Shown here one piece after another: positions 1-10,175 of a stretch of 64,000 nt of DNA (position 1 is the first letter of the stretch; each line of letters opens with the position of its first letter). Source of the DNA: Pseudomonadota bacterium (GTDB lineage Bacteria > Bdellovibrionota_B > Oligoflexia > Oligoflexales > CAIYRB01); assembly GCA_026390435.1 (NCBI GenBank), contig JAPLFY010000040.1, forward strand, positions 104,223 through 168,222, written 5' to 3'. The notes beneath the pieces are model-generated. The model was not told where the DNA came from. It was given only the letters and a program-made list of their open reading frames with translations, and ran no database searches. Made by a program: the position numbers and the translations under genes.

Positions 1-1
1 T

Positions 2-1921
2 TACGACATGATCATGTCCTATGGGACCCGTACCTACACGGAATATAAAAAAGAGATTACTCATTTCACCTTTTTTGACGATCCCGTTGATAACGGCAAA
101 GATGCGATATATGGCCTGGACGTGCATCTGCAGAAATTAGTGCTGGTATTCAAAGCTGGTGCGCAGCGCTATGGTCCAGAAAAACGCGTCATTTTATTGC
201 ATGGCCCGGTTGGATCATCAAAATCCACAATCGCACGCCTGCTTAAAAAGGGATTAGAACGCTACTCTCGCACTCCGCAAGGCGCCCTCTACACCTATGT
301 GTGGCGTAACCTTTCCGACATTGTCGGAATGGAAGACACGATGCCAGATCCGATGCATGGCGAGCCTCTGCAACTGATTCCGGTCGAAAGACGGGATGTA
401 GTGCTGCGCGCATTAAATCAGAATCGCGACCGCAGTCGGCAAGTCTTCATCGAGGGCGATATCAATCCAGCCAGCCGCTATGTCTACCGCGCGCTCATGG
501 AGCATTACCGCGGTGACTGGGAAAAGATGCTTGAGAACCACGTAGAAGTCCGCCGCCTAGTGCTATCTGAGCGTGACCGCGTCGGTATCGGCACCTACCA
601 GCCTAAAGACGAAAAGAACCAGGACTCAACTGAGCTCACCGGCGACATCAACTACCGCAAGATCGCTGAATACGGCTCTGATTCAGATCCTCGGGCCTTC
701 AATTTTGACGGTGAATTCAATATCGCAAACCGCGGTATTGTCGAGTTCATCGAGGTTTTGAAGCTGGACGTCGCCTTCCTCTACGACTTATTGACAGCGA
801 GTCAGGAACACAAGATCAAACCGAAGAAGTTCGCGCAGTGCGATATCGACGAAGTGATCATCGGCCATACGAACGAGCCGGAATTCAAAAAACTGCAAAA
901 TAACGAATTCATGGAAGCGCTACGCGACCGGACGATCAAGATCGACGTGCCCTACATTACAAAGCTGCAAGAAGAGATCAAGATCTACGAGAAGGACTTC
1001 AACTCCGTATCCGTGCCCCACATTCATATCGCGCCGCACACGCTGGAAATGGCCGGCATGTGGTCCATCTTGACTCGCCTTGAAGAGCCTAAAAAAGCCA
1101 ACTTGACCCTGATGCAAAAGTTGAAGCTTTATAACGGCAAAACGACTCAGCAGTTCACTGAAGACAACATCAAGGAACTGCGCAAAGAGGCGAAGCGCGA
1201 GGGTATGGATGGCATATCGCCACGCTACGTACAGGATAAAATTTCAAACGCATTAGTGGTTGATAAGGGCGGCGGCTGTATCAACCCGTTCATTGTCCTC
1301 AATGAACTAGACTCAGGCCTTAAGGCGCATTCGCTGATCAACAACGAAGAGATTCGCAAACACTACCGCGAACTCCTCTCCGAAGTGAAACGCGAGTACG
1401 AGGATATCGTCAAACACGAAGTCCAGCGTGCCATCTCCGCCGACGAGTCTGCGATCGACAAGCTGTGCGGCAACTACATTGATAACGTCAAAGCCTATGT
1501 ACAGCGTGAAAAGGTGCGAAATCCATTCACAGGGGCCGACGAAGAGCCTGATGAGCGCCTCATGCGCGCGATCGAAGAAAAGATCGACATCTCCGAGAGC
1601 CGCAAAGACGACTTTCGGCGCGAGATCATGAACTATATCGGTGCATTGGCTTTGGAAAAACGCTCTTTTGACTTCCGTACCAATGAGCGCCTCCACCGGG
1701 CCCTTGAGCTTAAACTTTTCGAAGATCAAAAAGACACGATCAAGCTAACGACCCTGGTATCCAGCGTCGTCGACCGGGAAACACAGGCTAAAATCGACGT
1801 GGTTAAAAATCGCCTGATTAAAAACTACGGCTACTGTGAAATCTGCTCTAGCGATGCCTTAAGCTTCGTAGCGAGCATCTTCGCCCGCGGCGACGTGACC
1901 AAAGCTGACAAGGACAAATAG
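2..1921 (+). CDS. prkA: PrkA-family serine protein kinase (5' end outside window)
   Basis: PrkA (YeaG) proteins are AAA+-like Ser/Thr kinases of the general stress and stationary-phase response. The Walker A loop GPVGSSKST and the downstream PrkA kinase region are present, and the C-terminus looks complete. The first in-window ATG is at 8, but the frame is open to base 2 and reads YDMIMSYG, which is internal to PrkA homologues, so the true start lies upstream and roughly 40-50 residues are missing. A DUF444 gene (27 bp gap) and spoVR follow, the usual PrkA-YeaH-SpoVR arrangement. Such operons are thought to act together in starvation or sporulation-like responses; the substrate here is unknown. 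Family assignment is secure, the start is not. Confidence 0.95.
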   Translation, partial: YDMIMSYGTRTYTEYKKEITHFTFFDDPVDNGKDAIYGLDVHLQKLVLVFKAGAQRYGPEKRVILLHGPVGSSKSTIARLLKKGLERYSRTPQGALYTYVWRNLSDIVGMEDTMPDPMHGEPLQLIPVERRDVVLRALNQNRDRSRQVFIEGDINPASRYVYRALMEHYRGDWEKMLENHVEVRRLVLSERDRVGIGTYQPKDEKNQDSTELTGDINYRKIAEYGSDSDPRAFNFDGEFNIANRGIVEFIEVLKLDVAFLYDLLTASQEHKIKPKKFAQCDIDEVIIGHTNEPEFKKLQNNEFMEALRDRTIKIDVPYITKLQEEIKIYEKDFNSVSVPHIHIAPHTLEMAGMWSILTRLEEPKKANLTLMQKLKLYNGKTTQQFTEDNIKELRKEAKREGMDGISPRYVQDKISNALVVDKGGGCINPFIVLNELDSGLKAHSLINNEEIRKHYRELLSEVKREYEDIVKHEVQRAISADESAIDKLCGNYIDNVKAYVQREKVRNPFTGADEEPDERLMRAIEEKIDISESRKDDFRREIMNYIGALALEKRSFDFRTNERLHRALELKLFEDQKDTIKLTTLVSSVVDRETQAKIDVVKNRLIKNYGYCEICSSDALSFVASIFARGDVTKADKDK

Positions 1922-1948
1922 CCTTAAGACAGAGAAAAGAGGTCGCAA

Positions 1949-3058
1949 ATGCCGATGCACATGGAATCGGACCTCAACCGGTTCCGCAAGATCGTTCGCG
2001 GGAAGATCAAGAAGGAGCTTCGCCGCTTCATCTCCTCCGGCGACTTGATTGCACGGCAGGGCAAAAAACAAGTGACGATCCCCCTACCTAGGATCGACAT
2101 TCCTCACTTCCAGTACGGTTCGAATGAGCAAGGCGGCGTTGGGCAAGGTAATGGTGAGGTCGGGGACCAAGTAGGTCAAGGTGACCCGCAACCAGGCGAG
2201 GGTCAGGCCGGAGACTCTGCTGGTCAGCATAGTCTTGAAGTGGATGTCACCTTGCAAGAGTTGGCGGAGATCCTCGGCGAGGAACTAGAACTCCCCAACA
2301 TTGAGAACAAGGGCAAGAAGAACCTCGAGGACAAGCAGTATAAGTACACAGGCATCCTCAAGCAGGGTCCGGAGTCGCTTAGGCACTTCAAGCGTACTTA
2401 TAAAGAGGCTCTCCGCCGCGCCATCTCTTCTGGCAATTACGACCCAGAAAATCCCGTCATCATTCCAAGAAAAGAAGACAAGCGCTACAGGTCCTACCGA
2501 GTCTATAACCTGCCGGTAGCGAATGCCGCGATCATCTACATGATGGATGTTTCGGGGTCCATGGGAGATGAGCAGAAGGAAATCGTTCGGCTCACAAGTT
2601 TCTGGCTCGACACTTGGTTATCGACGCAGTATGCCGGTCTAGAGAGACGCTACATCATTCATGATGCAACGGCGCGCGAAGTCGATCAGCAGACGTTCTA
2701 CCGCACTAAAGAGTCGGGTGGGACCTTGATCAGTTCGGCTTACCGATTGGCTCAAAAAATGATTGAAGAGTCATTTGATCCGGCGGAATGGAATATCTAC
2801 TTGTTCCACTTTTCCGACGGCGACAATTGGTCCGGCAACGATACCGCCGAGTGTATGAAGATCCTGGAAGGCCAGTTAATTCCAGCCGCCAATCTATTTG
2901 CCTATGGCCAGGTCGAATCGCGCTATGGCTCTGGTCAATTTTTGCGCGACTTACAGAAGCATTTTGGCGATACATCAAATAAAATCACTCTATCTCAAAT
3001 TAAAGATCGAGATGCGATAGTAGACGCTCTCAAAACGTTTCTTGGCAAAGGCAAATAA
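1949..3058 (+). CDS. YeaH/YhbH family protein (DUF444)
   Basis: This 369-residue protein belongs to the DUF444 family (YeaH of E. coli, YhbH of Bacillus), the usual partner of PrkA. The N-terminal third is charged, with a low-complexity Gly/Gln-rich stretch near residues 50-90. The C-terminal half carries a von Willebrand A-like fold with the metal-binding motif DVSGSMGDE near residue 200. A GAGAAAAGAGGT purine stretch sits just upstream of the ATG. It is probably co-transcribed with prkA and spoVR and may be phosphorylated by PrkA, which is known for the family only in outline. No defect was seen. Confidence 0.93.
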   Translation: MPMHMESDLNRFRKIVRGKIKKELRRFISSGDLIARQGKKQVTIPLPRIDIPHFQYGSNEQGGVGQGNGEVGDQVGQGDPQPGEGQAGDSAGQHSLEVDVTLQELAEILGEELELPNIENKGKKNLEDKQYKYTGILKQGPESLRHFKRTYKEALRRAISSGNYDPENPVIIPRKEDKRYRSYRVYNLPVANAAIIYMMDVSGSMGDEQKEIVRLTSFWLDTWLSTQYAGLERRYIIHDATAREVDQQTFYRTKESGGTLISSAYRLAQKMIEESFDPAEWNIYLFHFSDGDNWSGNDTAECMKILEGQLIPAANLFAYGQVESRYGSGQFLRDLQKHFGDTSNKITLSQIKDRDAIVDALKTFLGKGK

Positions 3059-3062
3059 GTCT

Positions 3063-4556
3063 ATGCATGGTTACAATACCCAACTAACGCCAGAGCTTGC
3101 GGAGGTCGCCGCGCGGCTGGCAGATGCAGCACGTGCAGCCGGCCTAGACTTCTTTGATACGATCTTTGAATTAGTCGACTATAAGCAACTGAATGAAATC
3201 GCCGCATATGGTGGCTTCCCGACGCGCTATCCCCATTGGCGCTGGGGCATGGAATACGAGCGACTGTCTAAAAGCTACACCTACGGTCTATCGATTATCT
3301 ATGAGATGGTCATCAACAACGACCCCTGTTATGCCTATCTTCTGCGCGCAAATGACATGGTCTACCAAAAGACCGTAATTGCTCACGTTTATGGTCACTG
3401 CGATTTTTTTAAAAATAATTATTGGTTTAGCAAGACCAATCGAAAAATGCTCAATCAAATGGCGAATCATGCCGTTTTAATGAGAAAATTTATCGATGAA
3501 GTCGGACAAGACGAAGTCGAGTCTTTTATTGATACCTGCCTCTCACTAGAAAACCTGATCGATATCCACTCGCCCTTCAAAGCTCAGCCCAAAAAGAACG
3601 AAGACCAAGACGAGTACGGTCGCCCAAAACAGCCATCTAAGATCAAAGCCAAGTCCTATATGGACAACTATATTAATCCAGCTGAATTCATGGAATATCA
3701 GCGGCGCAAGCAGGCTGAAGAGGCCGAAAAGGTCAAAGGCTTTCCAGAGAACCCCGAGCGGGATGTACTCAAATTTCTGATAGACCATGCACCGATGTCT
3801 AGTTGGGAAAAGCGCGTCCTTGGGATCATTCGGGATGAGTCCTACTATTTTGCGCCGCAAGCACAGACCAAAATCCTCAATGAGGGATGGGCTACCTACT
3901 GGCATAGCAAAATGATGACTCAAATCGCCCCCCTCCACGAGAGCGAGATTATTGACTACTGCGATCACTTCGCAGGTGTAGTGGCATCACACCCAGGCGG
4001 ACTTAACCCCTATAAGCTTGGCGTTGAATTGCTGCGACACATTGAACGCAGATGGGACCGGGGCCAGTTTGGTATCGATTATCTGCACTGTGATGATCCC
4101 AAGACTCGCTCAGAGTGGAATAAAAATCTCGGTCTAGGAAAACAAAAGCTCCTCGAGGTGCGTCGCATCCATAACGACATCACCTTCATAGACGAGTTCC
4201 TAGACGAAGACTTCTGCCACGAATCAAAGATGTTCCTATACGATTACGACCGGCGCTCGAATCGGCACGTAATCTCGAGTCGCGACTTCCGCGAGATCAA
4301 ACAACGCTTATTGCAGCAGCTGACCAACTTCGGCCAACCGATTATCAGAGTCGTCGATGGTAACTTCCGCAATCGCGGCGAGCTCCTCCTCACTCACAGT
4401 CATGAGGGAGCAGATTTAAAACACGATGCGACCCTAGAGACTTTGAAGAATCTACATCGTATTTGGAAGCGACCGGTACACATCGATACCTTGTTCGAAG
4501 AGGTTAAAAGAAGGATCTCCTATGACGGTACGAACCACCAGATTGAGAAAATCTGA
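3063..4556 (+). CDS. spoVR: SpoVR family protein
   Basis: This is a SpoVR-like protein, about 497 residues and within the family's usual length. Family features include the N-terminal ARAAGLDFFDTIFELVDY region, the YAYLLRANDMVYQKTVIAHV segment with HVYGHCDFFKNN, and an NEGWATYWHSKMM block, which could bind a metal through its His and Glu residues. I prefer the ATG at 3063, five bases after the DUF444 stop, with AAGG upstream; a TTG at 3042 in the same frame would overlap the previous gene. SpoVR was found as a spore cortex protein in Bacillus but is widespread in non-sporulating bacteria next to prkA, where its biochemical role is unsettled. Confidence 0.93.
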   Translation: MHGYNTQLTPELAEVAARLADAARAAGLDFFDTIFELVDYKQLNEIAAYGGFPTRYPHWRWGMEYERLSKSYTYGLSIIYEMVINNDPCYAYLLRANDMVYQKTVIAHVYGHCDFFKNNYWFSKTNRKMLNQMANHAVLMRKFIDEVGQDEVESFIDTCLSLENLIDIHSPFKAQPKKNEDQDEYGRPKQPSKIKAKSYMDNYINPAEFMEYQRRKQAEEAEKVKGFPENPERDVLKFLIDHAPMSSWEKRVLGIIRDESYYFAPQAQTKILNEGWATYWHSKMMTQIAPLHESEIIDYCDHFAGVVASHPGGLNPYKLGVELLRHIERRWDRGQFGIDYLHCDDPKTRSEWNKNLGLGKQKLLEVRRIHNDITFIDEFLDEDFCHESKMFLYDYDRRSNRHVISSRDFREIKQRLLQQLTNFGQPIIRVVDGNFRNRGELLLTHSHEGADLKHDATLETLKNLHRIWKRPVHIDTLFEEVKRRISYDGTNHQIEKI

Positions 4557-6288
4557 CGCTAAGCTGACCCTGCTCGCATTTGCATGGTGGATAGCTGGTT
4601 CGGTGGTAGCTCTCGCCGCTAGCGAAGCTAGACTGCCCATTATCCAAAATGTCGGCGTCATACCCGTGCAGTGGGAAGGCTCTGCGAGCGCGCTCCCAAA
4701 CAAAGACACCCTCGAGCAAGGGTTTCCTACGGCCGTGCGTTCGACCCACAGGTTTCGCGTGTTAGGCGACGAATTGGTCGCCGGCTTGTGGCAGACAGAG
4801 CGGGGCCGCAGCGACCTGCGCGACCAGTACGAAGCTCAGGCACTCATGGGGTTAACGGTTAACCAAAGAGACGGCGTGCTCACCCTGACTGCGCGACTCA
4901 TGGACCCCGCTTTGAAGACCGAACTTCTCGAGACGGAAACGATCACGACCGGCTGGCTCACCGATGCGAGCCCTCAGCAGATCACAGATAAGCTCGAAAG
5001 TTTGACCTACAGGATTATCAACAGACTCCCTGTCGATGTCGCTGTGACCTCTATACAGGGTCAGTTTCTCACCCTGTCTGGTGGGACAGAGCAAAACATT
5101 GCCATTGGCGACCATGTTGACGTAGTGCGCAGCAACATAAAAAGCCTACACCCCGCCAACGGCACCTGGTTAGAGTTCCAGACCAAACCACTCGGGACTG
5201 CCCAAATTGTCGATGCCAAAAGCACCACGTCCGTCGCCCGCATCACCAAACAGACCTATGACAATGCCATCGAAGTCAGTGACGGAGCCCGAATAAGCGC
5301 CATTGCCTCGCGCGTAAAATTTGCCCGGTTAGCTGCCAATTCTGGACTCAAAGATGCCGGTAGACAAGACACCGTGATAGTTTCGCCGCTGTATGTTTCA
5401 GGCTCAGCACCGATCGCAAGATCAACCGGCAATAAACTTGCGGAAGAAAATGAGGCTGCACCTGCTCCGGATCAAATTGATGTGGCTAATGCTGACTACT
5501 CAAACACAGAATCAAAACCTTCTGCATTACCGAACGCAGCAGTAAAACCAAATGAAAATCAAGTTAACATCGATGAATCCTCACCCAATCTTTGGGACGA
5601 TATAAGCAAAGAAGCAGGTGGCCATCGACTCATTGACTATGCCAGCCTCTCCGCCGGGCCAATACTCTGGCGAGTTAGTGGCGTCGGAATAGCTGGAGCA
5701 GCGAGCAAATTCCCCATGCTACTTATGAATAATATTGGAGCCAACATAAGTAGAACTTTAATCTTCAAAATCAAAAACGACTTTGGGGCGAAATTATTAG
5801 CCGGTAGCACTGCCAAAGGTCGCTTTTCCGGCTACGAGGGTAGTACGAGAATCTATTGGGAAGAGGATCTACCCGTAGTGATTGGAGGCATCGTCAAAGG
5901 CTGGCGCGGCGGTGGCGTCGGCCACATTAAAGGCCTCTCCGTGACAGGTGAATCCTTCGGCGGTGGTGACTGGGTTTCTGGCGGTGGCTTTATCGGACTC
6001 CTTGGAACCTTGCCCGCAAGCTTACTAGGCGACCGTTATGATTGGTCCGCAGAGTTCGCACTGATACCTTTGACGATTGGCAGAGTGGGCATTGCTGGTA
6101 AGTGGCAGCAGATACAATCTGCATTTGGCTACCATGCGACTCTAGATGCAACGCAGTATCGCCCACCGCAGATGCTAGCTTGGGGGGCAGGTATTGATAT
6201 AGGTAACGAAGAGCAGAGCCTGCGCAACGATTTGCGCGCTAAGTTCCGCGTCTATGATATTCATGTGCTAGCAAAATATCGCTTTTAG
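4522..6288 (+). CDS. Secreted, probably outer-membrane protein of unknown function
   Basis: This 588-residue protein is not recognised by name. Residues 1-33 form a signal peptide ending in VVALAA. Residues about 170-270 contain INRLPVDVAVTSIQGQFL and NIAIGDHVDVVR, resembling the C-terminal fold of FlgT-type envelope proteins. A linker rich in Ala, Asn and Pro follows. The last ~220 residues alternate polar and hydrophobic residues and end HVLAKYRF, a terminal aromatic typical of outer-membrane beta-barrels. The start lies 35 bp inside spoVR with AGAAGGAT upstream, so translation is probably coupled to the PrkA operon. A similar GDxxDL module occurs in the lipoprotein at 25486-28503. Confidence 0.75.
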   Translation: MTVRTTRLRKSDAKLTLLAFAWWIAGSVVALAASEARLPIIQNVGVIPVQWEGSASALPNKDTLEQGFPTAVRSTHRFRVLGDELVAGLWQTERGRSDLRDQYEAQALMGLTVNQRDGVLTLTARLMDPALKTELLETETITTGWLTDASPQQITDKLESLTYRIINRLPVDVAVTSIQGQFLTLSGGTEQNIAIGDHVDVVRSNIKSLHPANGTWLEFQTKPLGTAQIVDAKSTTSVARITKQTYDNAIEVSDGARISAIASRVKFARLAANSGLKDAGRQDTVIVSPLYVSGSAPIARSTGNKLAEENEAAPAPDQIDVANADYSNTESKPSALPNAAVKPNENQVNIDESSPNLWDDISKEAGGHRLIDYASLSAGPILWRVSGVGIAGAASKFPMLLMNNIGANISRTLIFKIKNDFGAKLLAGSTAKGRFSGYEGSTRIYWEEDLPVVIGGIVKGWRGGGVGHIKGLSVTGESFGGGDWVSGGGFIGLLGTLPASLLGDRYDWSAEFALIPLTIGRVGIAGKWQQIQSAFGYHATLDATQYRPPQMLAWGAGIDIGNEEQSLRNDLRAKFRVYDIHVLAKYRF

Positions 6289-6333
6289 CAGGCGCTGCGA
6301 AAACTTCTCGTCGCCGGAACGCCGCCTGCTAAA
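6284..6333. terminator. Inverted repeat overlapping the stop codon, possible terminator
   Basis: The arms TTTAGCAGGCG (6284-6294) and CGCCTGCTAAA (6323-6333) are perfect reverse complements separated by 28 bases. The left arm contains the TAG stop of the preceding gene. There is no clear U-run after the stem, so this may be a weak terminator or an RNA stability element. Confidence 0.4.
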
Positions 6334-6339
6334 GCGCAA

Positions 6340-6741
6340 TTATTTGCAAACTACTGCCCTGTCAAACATCGCGATAGGCAGCTGAATAGTTTTAACCTCG
6401 CCGACATTGATTGTGCTCGGCGGGAGCGAGGCAGCGATCATCGACCAATGCTTTGATAGCCCCAGAATCGGCAGCACGACAAACGTGAGTCGATTTAACA
6501 TCCTATATTCAAACTTAGGCTGATTCCCGACGCAACTTGACATCAATCTGTAAGATCCTGTGATCTCAAGAGAAATATCGGCCAAAATAAATGCGCCCCG
6601 TCGACCCAGGAAGTGCTTAAAAACTAAACAAGTAAATATGAAGGCTGAGTAAATAACTTTTACTTGAGTATCCCCCAAGAGCCAGCTAGCGTACTGAGAG
6701 ACAATCCTAAAAAAGACAGAATTAAGGCAAAGACTCACCAA
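6340..6741 (-). other. Gene-poor 500-bp gap with one doubtful ORF
   Basis: The gap 6289-6789 has no convincing gene. A 133-codon minus-strand frame is open here but begins with TTG, has no visible ribosome binding site and has no recognised similarity. Its product would be hydrophobic at the N-terminus (SAFIFTCLVF). It might be a chance ORF or a decayed membrane-protein gene. Confidence 0.2.
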
Positions 6742-6789
6742 GTTGATCTACGGCAGATTGACGGTGCATTTTAATGGGGGACCTGAACC

Positions 6790-8142
6790 TTGAAGACTAA
6801 CATTCTGGCCATCCTTATCGGAGCCATGACTCCACTATCGGCACAGGCCACCACCGTCGCAATCATCGACTCGGGACTTGATTACGAGCACGAAGCGTTG
6901 CAAGGCAAAGTCTGGACTAACCCCGCTGAAGTCGCTGACGACACTCTAGACAACGATGGCAACGGCAAGATTGATGACATTCACGGCTGGAACTTCGCGG
7001 ACAACGATGGCCTGATCATCGATTACAAACTGCAAGAGAGCTACGTACCTGACATTGAAAAATTCCTTGAACTGCAACTTGCTGCTACGGAAGGATCTGC
7101 GACCGAAGGCGAAAAAATCTGGCTGAAAGAGCGCCTTGGCGATGGCGAATTCATCAAGAGGCTACAAACATTCGGCGGCTATGCACACGGTACTCACGTG
7201 GCCGGAATCGTCGCCCGCGACAATCCAGGCGTACAACTACTTGCAGCTAAGTTGATCTCGACAAAAACCTTCTTCGAAAAACTAAAACGCAAAGTCCAGG
7301 CGTCGTTGGCCGAGGGCAAAGATGTTGGCTTCATCCAAGAGTTCGTAATCAAGGCTGGTATGTATGGACTGGCCATGCAGCAGGCGAAGACGTTCGCGAA
7401 TATCGCCGAGTATTTACATGCTAACGGTGTGACGGTCGCCAACGGATCATTTGGCACCGGGATGGAACAAGCTCGCGGCCTCGTAGGACCTATCTTGATG
7501 GCGGTTACTAGAGGTCAGCCATCACCAGAACTTGTTGACGAGTATGCCGCGTTCTTCGTCAACCGGATCATCGCTGAGCAAGCAAAGGTTTTTGCCAAAT
7601 ACCCAGACATTCTCTTCGTCTTCGCCGCAGGCAACGACAGCTCTGATAACGATGCACTTCCCGCTGCCCCGGCTGGCGTCCGTCTGGATAACGTCATAAC
7701 AGTGGGAGCCACCATTGGTAACTCTGCGATTGCACCGTTCAGCAACTTTGGTGCATCCCGCGTCGATTTATTTGCTCCAGGTGTAGGCACCAGATCATCC
7801 GTACCGCACCAAAACATGTACCTACCACTTAGCGGAACTAGCATGGCTGCTCCAGAAGTGACCCGCGTCGCTGCCCTGATCAAAGACAAGAATCCTAACC
7901 TCGCCGCTAAGGATCTTCGCGACATTCTCATGGGCACGATCGATCGTAAGGATTTCCTGAAAGGTCGCTCTTACACAGAAGGCGTCGTCAATGACGAGCG
8001 CGCTGTTGCCGCTGCTGAAGGATCGTTGACCACCGACATCCGCAGCGCCATCAAGTCCGCCAAGCGCGCCGTGGCCGACAAAAACTCCGTCGGCAAGTAT
8101 GACTCTAAAAATGGCGATTTCTCTTACGTGACTCCTTTCTAA
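6790..8142 (+). CDS. Secreted subtilisin-like serine protease (S8)
   Basis: This 450-residue S8 peptidase has the catalytic triad Asp27 (AIIDSG), His133 (HGTHVAG) and Ser351 (SGTSMAAP), with FAAGND giving the probable oxyanion Asn. Translation from the TTG at 6790 gives a clean signal peptide MKTNILAILIGAMTPLSAQA, and a GGGGGA site lies upstream, so TTG is chosen over an internal ATG. The mature enzyme starts almost at the catalytic Asp, so there is no long propeptide. An insertion of about 60 residues separates the Asp and His motifs. It is likely exported to the periplasm or medium. It sits alone between two gaps; a terminator-like hairpin follows and a trypsin-like protease gene lies downstream. 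Confidence 0.93.
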   Translation: MKTNILAILIGAMTPLSAQATTVAIIDSGLDYEHEALQGKVWTNPAEVADDTLDNDGNGKIDDIHGWNFADNDGLIIDYKLQESYVPDIEKFLELQLAATEGSATEGEKIWLKERLGDGEFIKRLQTFGGYAHGTHVAGIVARDNPGVQLLAAKLISTKTFFEKLKRKVQASLAEGKDVGFIQEFVIKAGMYGLAMQQAKTFANIAEYLHANGVTVANGSFGTGMEQARGLVGPILMAVTRGQPSPELVDEYAAFFVNRIIAEQAKVFAKYPDILFVFAAGNDSSDNDALPAAPAGVRLDNVITVGATIGNSAIAPFSNFGASRVDLFAPGVGTRSSVPHQNMYLPLSGTSMAAPEVTRVAALIKDKNPNLAAKDLRDILMGTIDRKDFLKGRSYTEGVVNDERAVAAAEGSLTTDIRSAIKSAKRAVADKNSVGKYDSKNGDFSYVTPF

Positions 8143-8167
8143 GTCACAGCTCTATGTCACAGCTCTA
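8143..8167. repeat. 12-bp near-tandem direct repeat
   Basis: GTCACAGCTCTA occurs at 8143-8154 and 8156-8167, directly after the stop of the subtilisin gene. It is probably a local slippage duplication. Confidence 0.7.
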
Positions 8168-8177
8168 AGTTACCGCA

Positions 8178-8205
8178 GGCCCTCAGCTATTCGCAGCTGA
8201 GGGCC
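8178..8205 (+). terminator. Terminator-like hairpin after the subtilisin gene
   Basis: An 11-bp perfect stem, GGCCCTCAGCT / AGCTGAGGGCC, closes a six-base loop and is followed by ATCTTCCCCC. The stem is strong, but the downstream T-tract is poor, so efficiency is uncertain. Confidence 0.65.
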
Positions 8206-8326
8206 ATCTTCCCCCGCCCTTTCCTGCACCCATCCCTCATTCCAGCCATCATGAAGTTAGTTCCTTGCCGCCAGCCGATGTGGTAGCACTTCCGCAGCAT
8301 TAGTCGGATTATGCAAGGAGACAGCT

Positions 8327-9217
8327 ATGCGGCTTGGTAAAATTGTTCAATCAATTCTGACCGTTACGACCATGATCGGGGGCACAGCAACCACCGCTTC
8401 CGCCCTACCAATCGGACATTCCAGCGATTATTCCTATATTGAGAGCTCGGCTGTGCCGGCGCTTTTGGCTCCAGGAGTTAACTTTCTTGGCACCGTCGCA
8501 CTGAACAATTGCTCCGGTGCACTGGTACGATTTCGCCAATCTCGCCCAGACGACCGCGCTTTAGTACTGACGAACGGACACTGCTTAGAGAGCGGCCTAC
8601 CGTCGCCAGGTCAAGTCATCACTGATGCGCCGTCACGCCGTACTTTTGACTTAATGAACAAAGACGCCTCGGATGTCCTGGGCACTCTCAGTGCAGAGTC
8701 CATGCTCTACGGCACGATGACCGATACGGACGTCGCTCTGTATCTGCTAACGGACACGTATACCGAGATCACCCAGCGCTACGGTGTGCAACCACTGACC
8801 GTTAGCGACAAGCATCCAACAGCTGGCGCCGCGATCAACATAGTTTCAGCGTACTGGCGCCGCACCTATACGTGCAGCATCGACAACTTTGTATCGGAGC
8901 TTCACGAGGACGGCTGGATTTTCCGCGATGCTATCCGTTATACGGCTAAAGGTTGCGCTGTCATTGGCGGCACCTCGGGTGCGCCTATTATTGGCACCGA
9001 CCCTAGTCAAGTGATCGGGATCAATAATACGATCAATGAACAAGGTGGCCGCTGCACCCGCAACAACCCTTGCGAAGTCGATCAAAATGGCTCCGTCGTG
9101 GTGAAAAAGGGGACTGGCTACGGTGAGCAGGTCTACTTGTTCTATGGCTGCTTAGACGACACAGGACACGGCCTCGATCTGAGTCGTGCTGGCTGCAGTC
9201 TGCCCAAGCCTAAGTGA
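8327..9217 (+). CDS. Secreted trypsin-like serine protease
   Basis: This 296-residue protein has a signal peptide ending near TTASALP and a chymotrypsin/V8-like catalytic domain. The triad is visible as His in LTNGHC, Asp in TDTDVALYLL and Ser in GGTSGAPI. Several Cys residues (LNNCSG, NGHC, YTCSID, KGCAVI and C-terminal ones) suggest disulphides after export. CAAGGAGAC lies upstream of the ATG. It is adjacent to the subtilisin gene but separated from it by a hairpin, so probably an independent unit. Its substrate is unknown; a role in degrading external protein is plausible for both proteases. Confidence 0.88.
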   Translation: MRLGKIVQSILTVTTMIGGTATTASALPIGHSSDYSYIESSAVPALLAPGVNFLGTVALNNCSGALVRFRQSRPDDRALVLTNGHCLESGLPSPGQVITDAPSRRTFDLMNKDASDVLGTLSAESMLYGTMTDTDVALYLLTDTYTEITQRYGVQPLTVSDKHPTAGAAINIVSAYWRRTYTCSIDNFVSELHEDGWIFRDAIRYTAKGCAVIGGTSGAPIIGTDPSQVIGINNTINEQGGRCTRNNPCEVDQNGSVVVKKGTGYGEQVYLFYGCLDDTGHGLDLSRAGCSLPKPK

Positions 9218-9231
9218 TGGTTAGGTGATCA

Positions 9232-10032
9232 CTAGGTGCCCGTGAAGATAGACGAAGCGGGCTGCCGAACGAACGGCAGTCCCGGCTCTTGCAATAAGAT
9301 GCGTTGAAACGCATCGTCCTGAAATACAAGCAAATTAGGCTGGTCCCAGCTCGCGACACTCATCATCAGCTGCGATGTGCGAGGATGTTTCTCTGCATAT
9401 GGCACGTGAAAGTGTCCGATGATCCCGTGATCACACTCACTGTCCTCCGTCCAGCGGGCGAAGGCGTCGAGGATGCGGTCATGCTTGAGCGTCCGGTAGT
9501 GGTCCTGAGCACGGGAAAACTTGGCGTGTCTTAATGCGTAGGCGTCTAACCAGCCACCGGGGACATAGGCCGCTGCAAACCTCACTGCCTGGGACTTCAG
9601 GGTTCCGCGGAACAGCTTGTACAAGGGCTCATCAATCAGTAGGTCACCGTGGGTCACTTTGAGGCGAACGCCTGACTTAAGGGTGATGAAGAGATCACGC
9701 TCTTGGACGATCTCAATGCCCTTCCAGCCGATGCGCTCGAGATGGAACTCATGATTGCCCTCGACATAGATCACTCGTACCCCACGCTGTGCCAAGCCCA
9801 TGAGGGCCTCACCCAGCGGGCGAAACTTGTGCCGAAAGTAGTCGCTATCGCCAAAGCAAAAGTCACAGATGTCGCCATTGAGGACTACGGTCTCTACCTG
9901 CGGCCCAAGACGCTCAAGGGCGTCCAACAATAGACGAGCTCTCTTGTCAGCCATGTGCTGAATATGAATGTCGGATACCAGCACGAAGGGCGCTGTGAGG
10001 TGAGACTCACCGTTGGCATTGAAGTTAGTCAT
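9232..10032 (-). CDS. LpxH-like metallophosphoesterase
   Basis: This 266-residue calcineurin-type phosphoesterase has the metal-binding blocks SDIHI, GDICD, GNHE, THGD and GHFHVP. It resembles UDP-2,3-diacylglucosamine pyrophosphatase (LpxH), which makes lipid X in lipid A synthesis. True LpxH usually has GNRD where this protein has GNHE, so it may be a relative with another phosphate ester substrate. It is transcribed divergently from acpP, and LPS genes occur elsewhere in the window (31-33 kb), so a lipid A role is reasonable but unproven. Confidence 0.8.
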   Translation of the reverse strand: MTNFNANGESHLTAPFVLVSDIHIQHMADKRARLLLDALERLGPQVETVVLNGDICDFCFGDSDYFRHKFRPLGEALMGLAQRGVRVIYVEGNHEFHLERIGWKGIEIVQERDLFITLKSGVRLKVTHGDLLIDEPLYKLFRGTLKSQAVRFAAAYVPGGWLDAYALRHAKFSRAQDHYRTLKHDRILDAFARWTEDSECDHGIIGHFHVPYAEKHPRTSQLMMSVASWDQPNLLVFQDDAFQRILLQEPGLPFVRQPASSIFTGT

Positions 10033-10175
10033 GTTGATGATCTCGTACTCCTATCAGGCCTGCCACTATAACCTGTATCCTACGGAATGCTCTTGCAAAA
10101 TCGGGGGAATTCTGGTTTTTTAACAGGGCTACGTCCATTTTAAACCTAACCGTGGCGTCAATCAGGAGGACTCCA

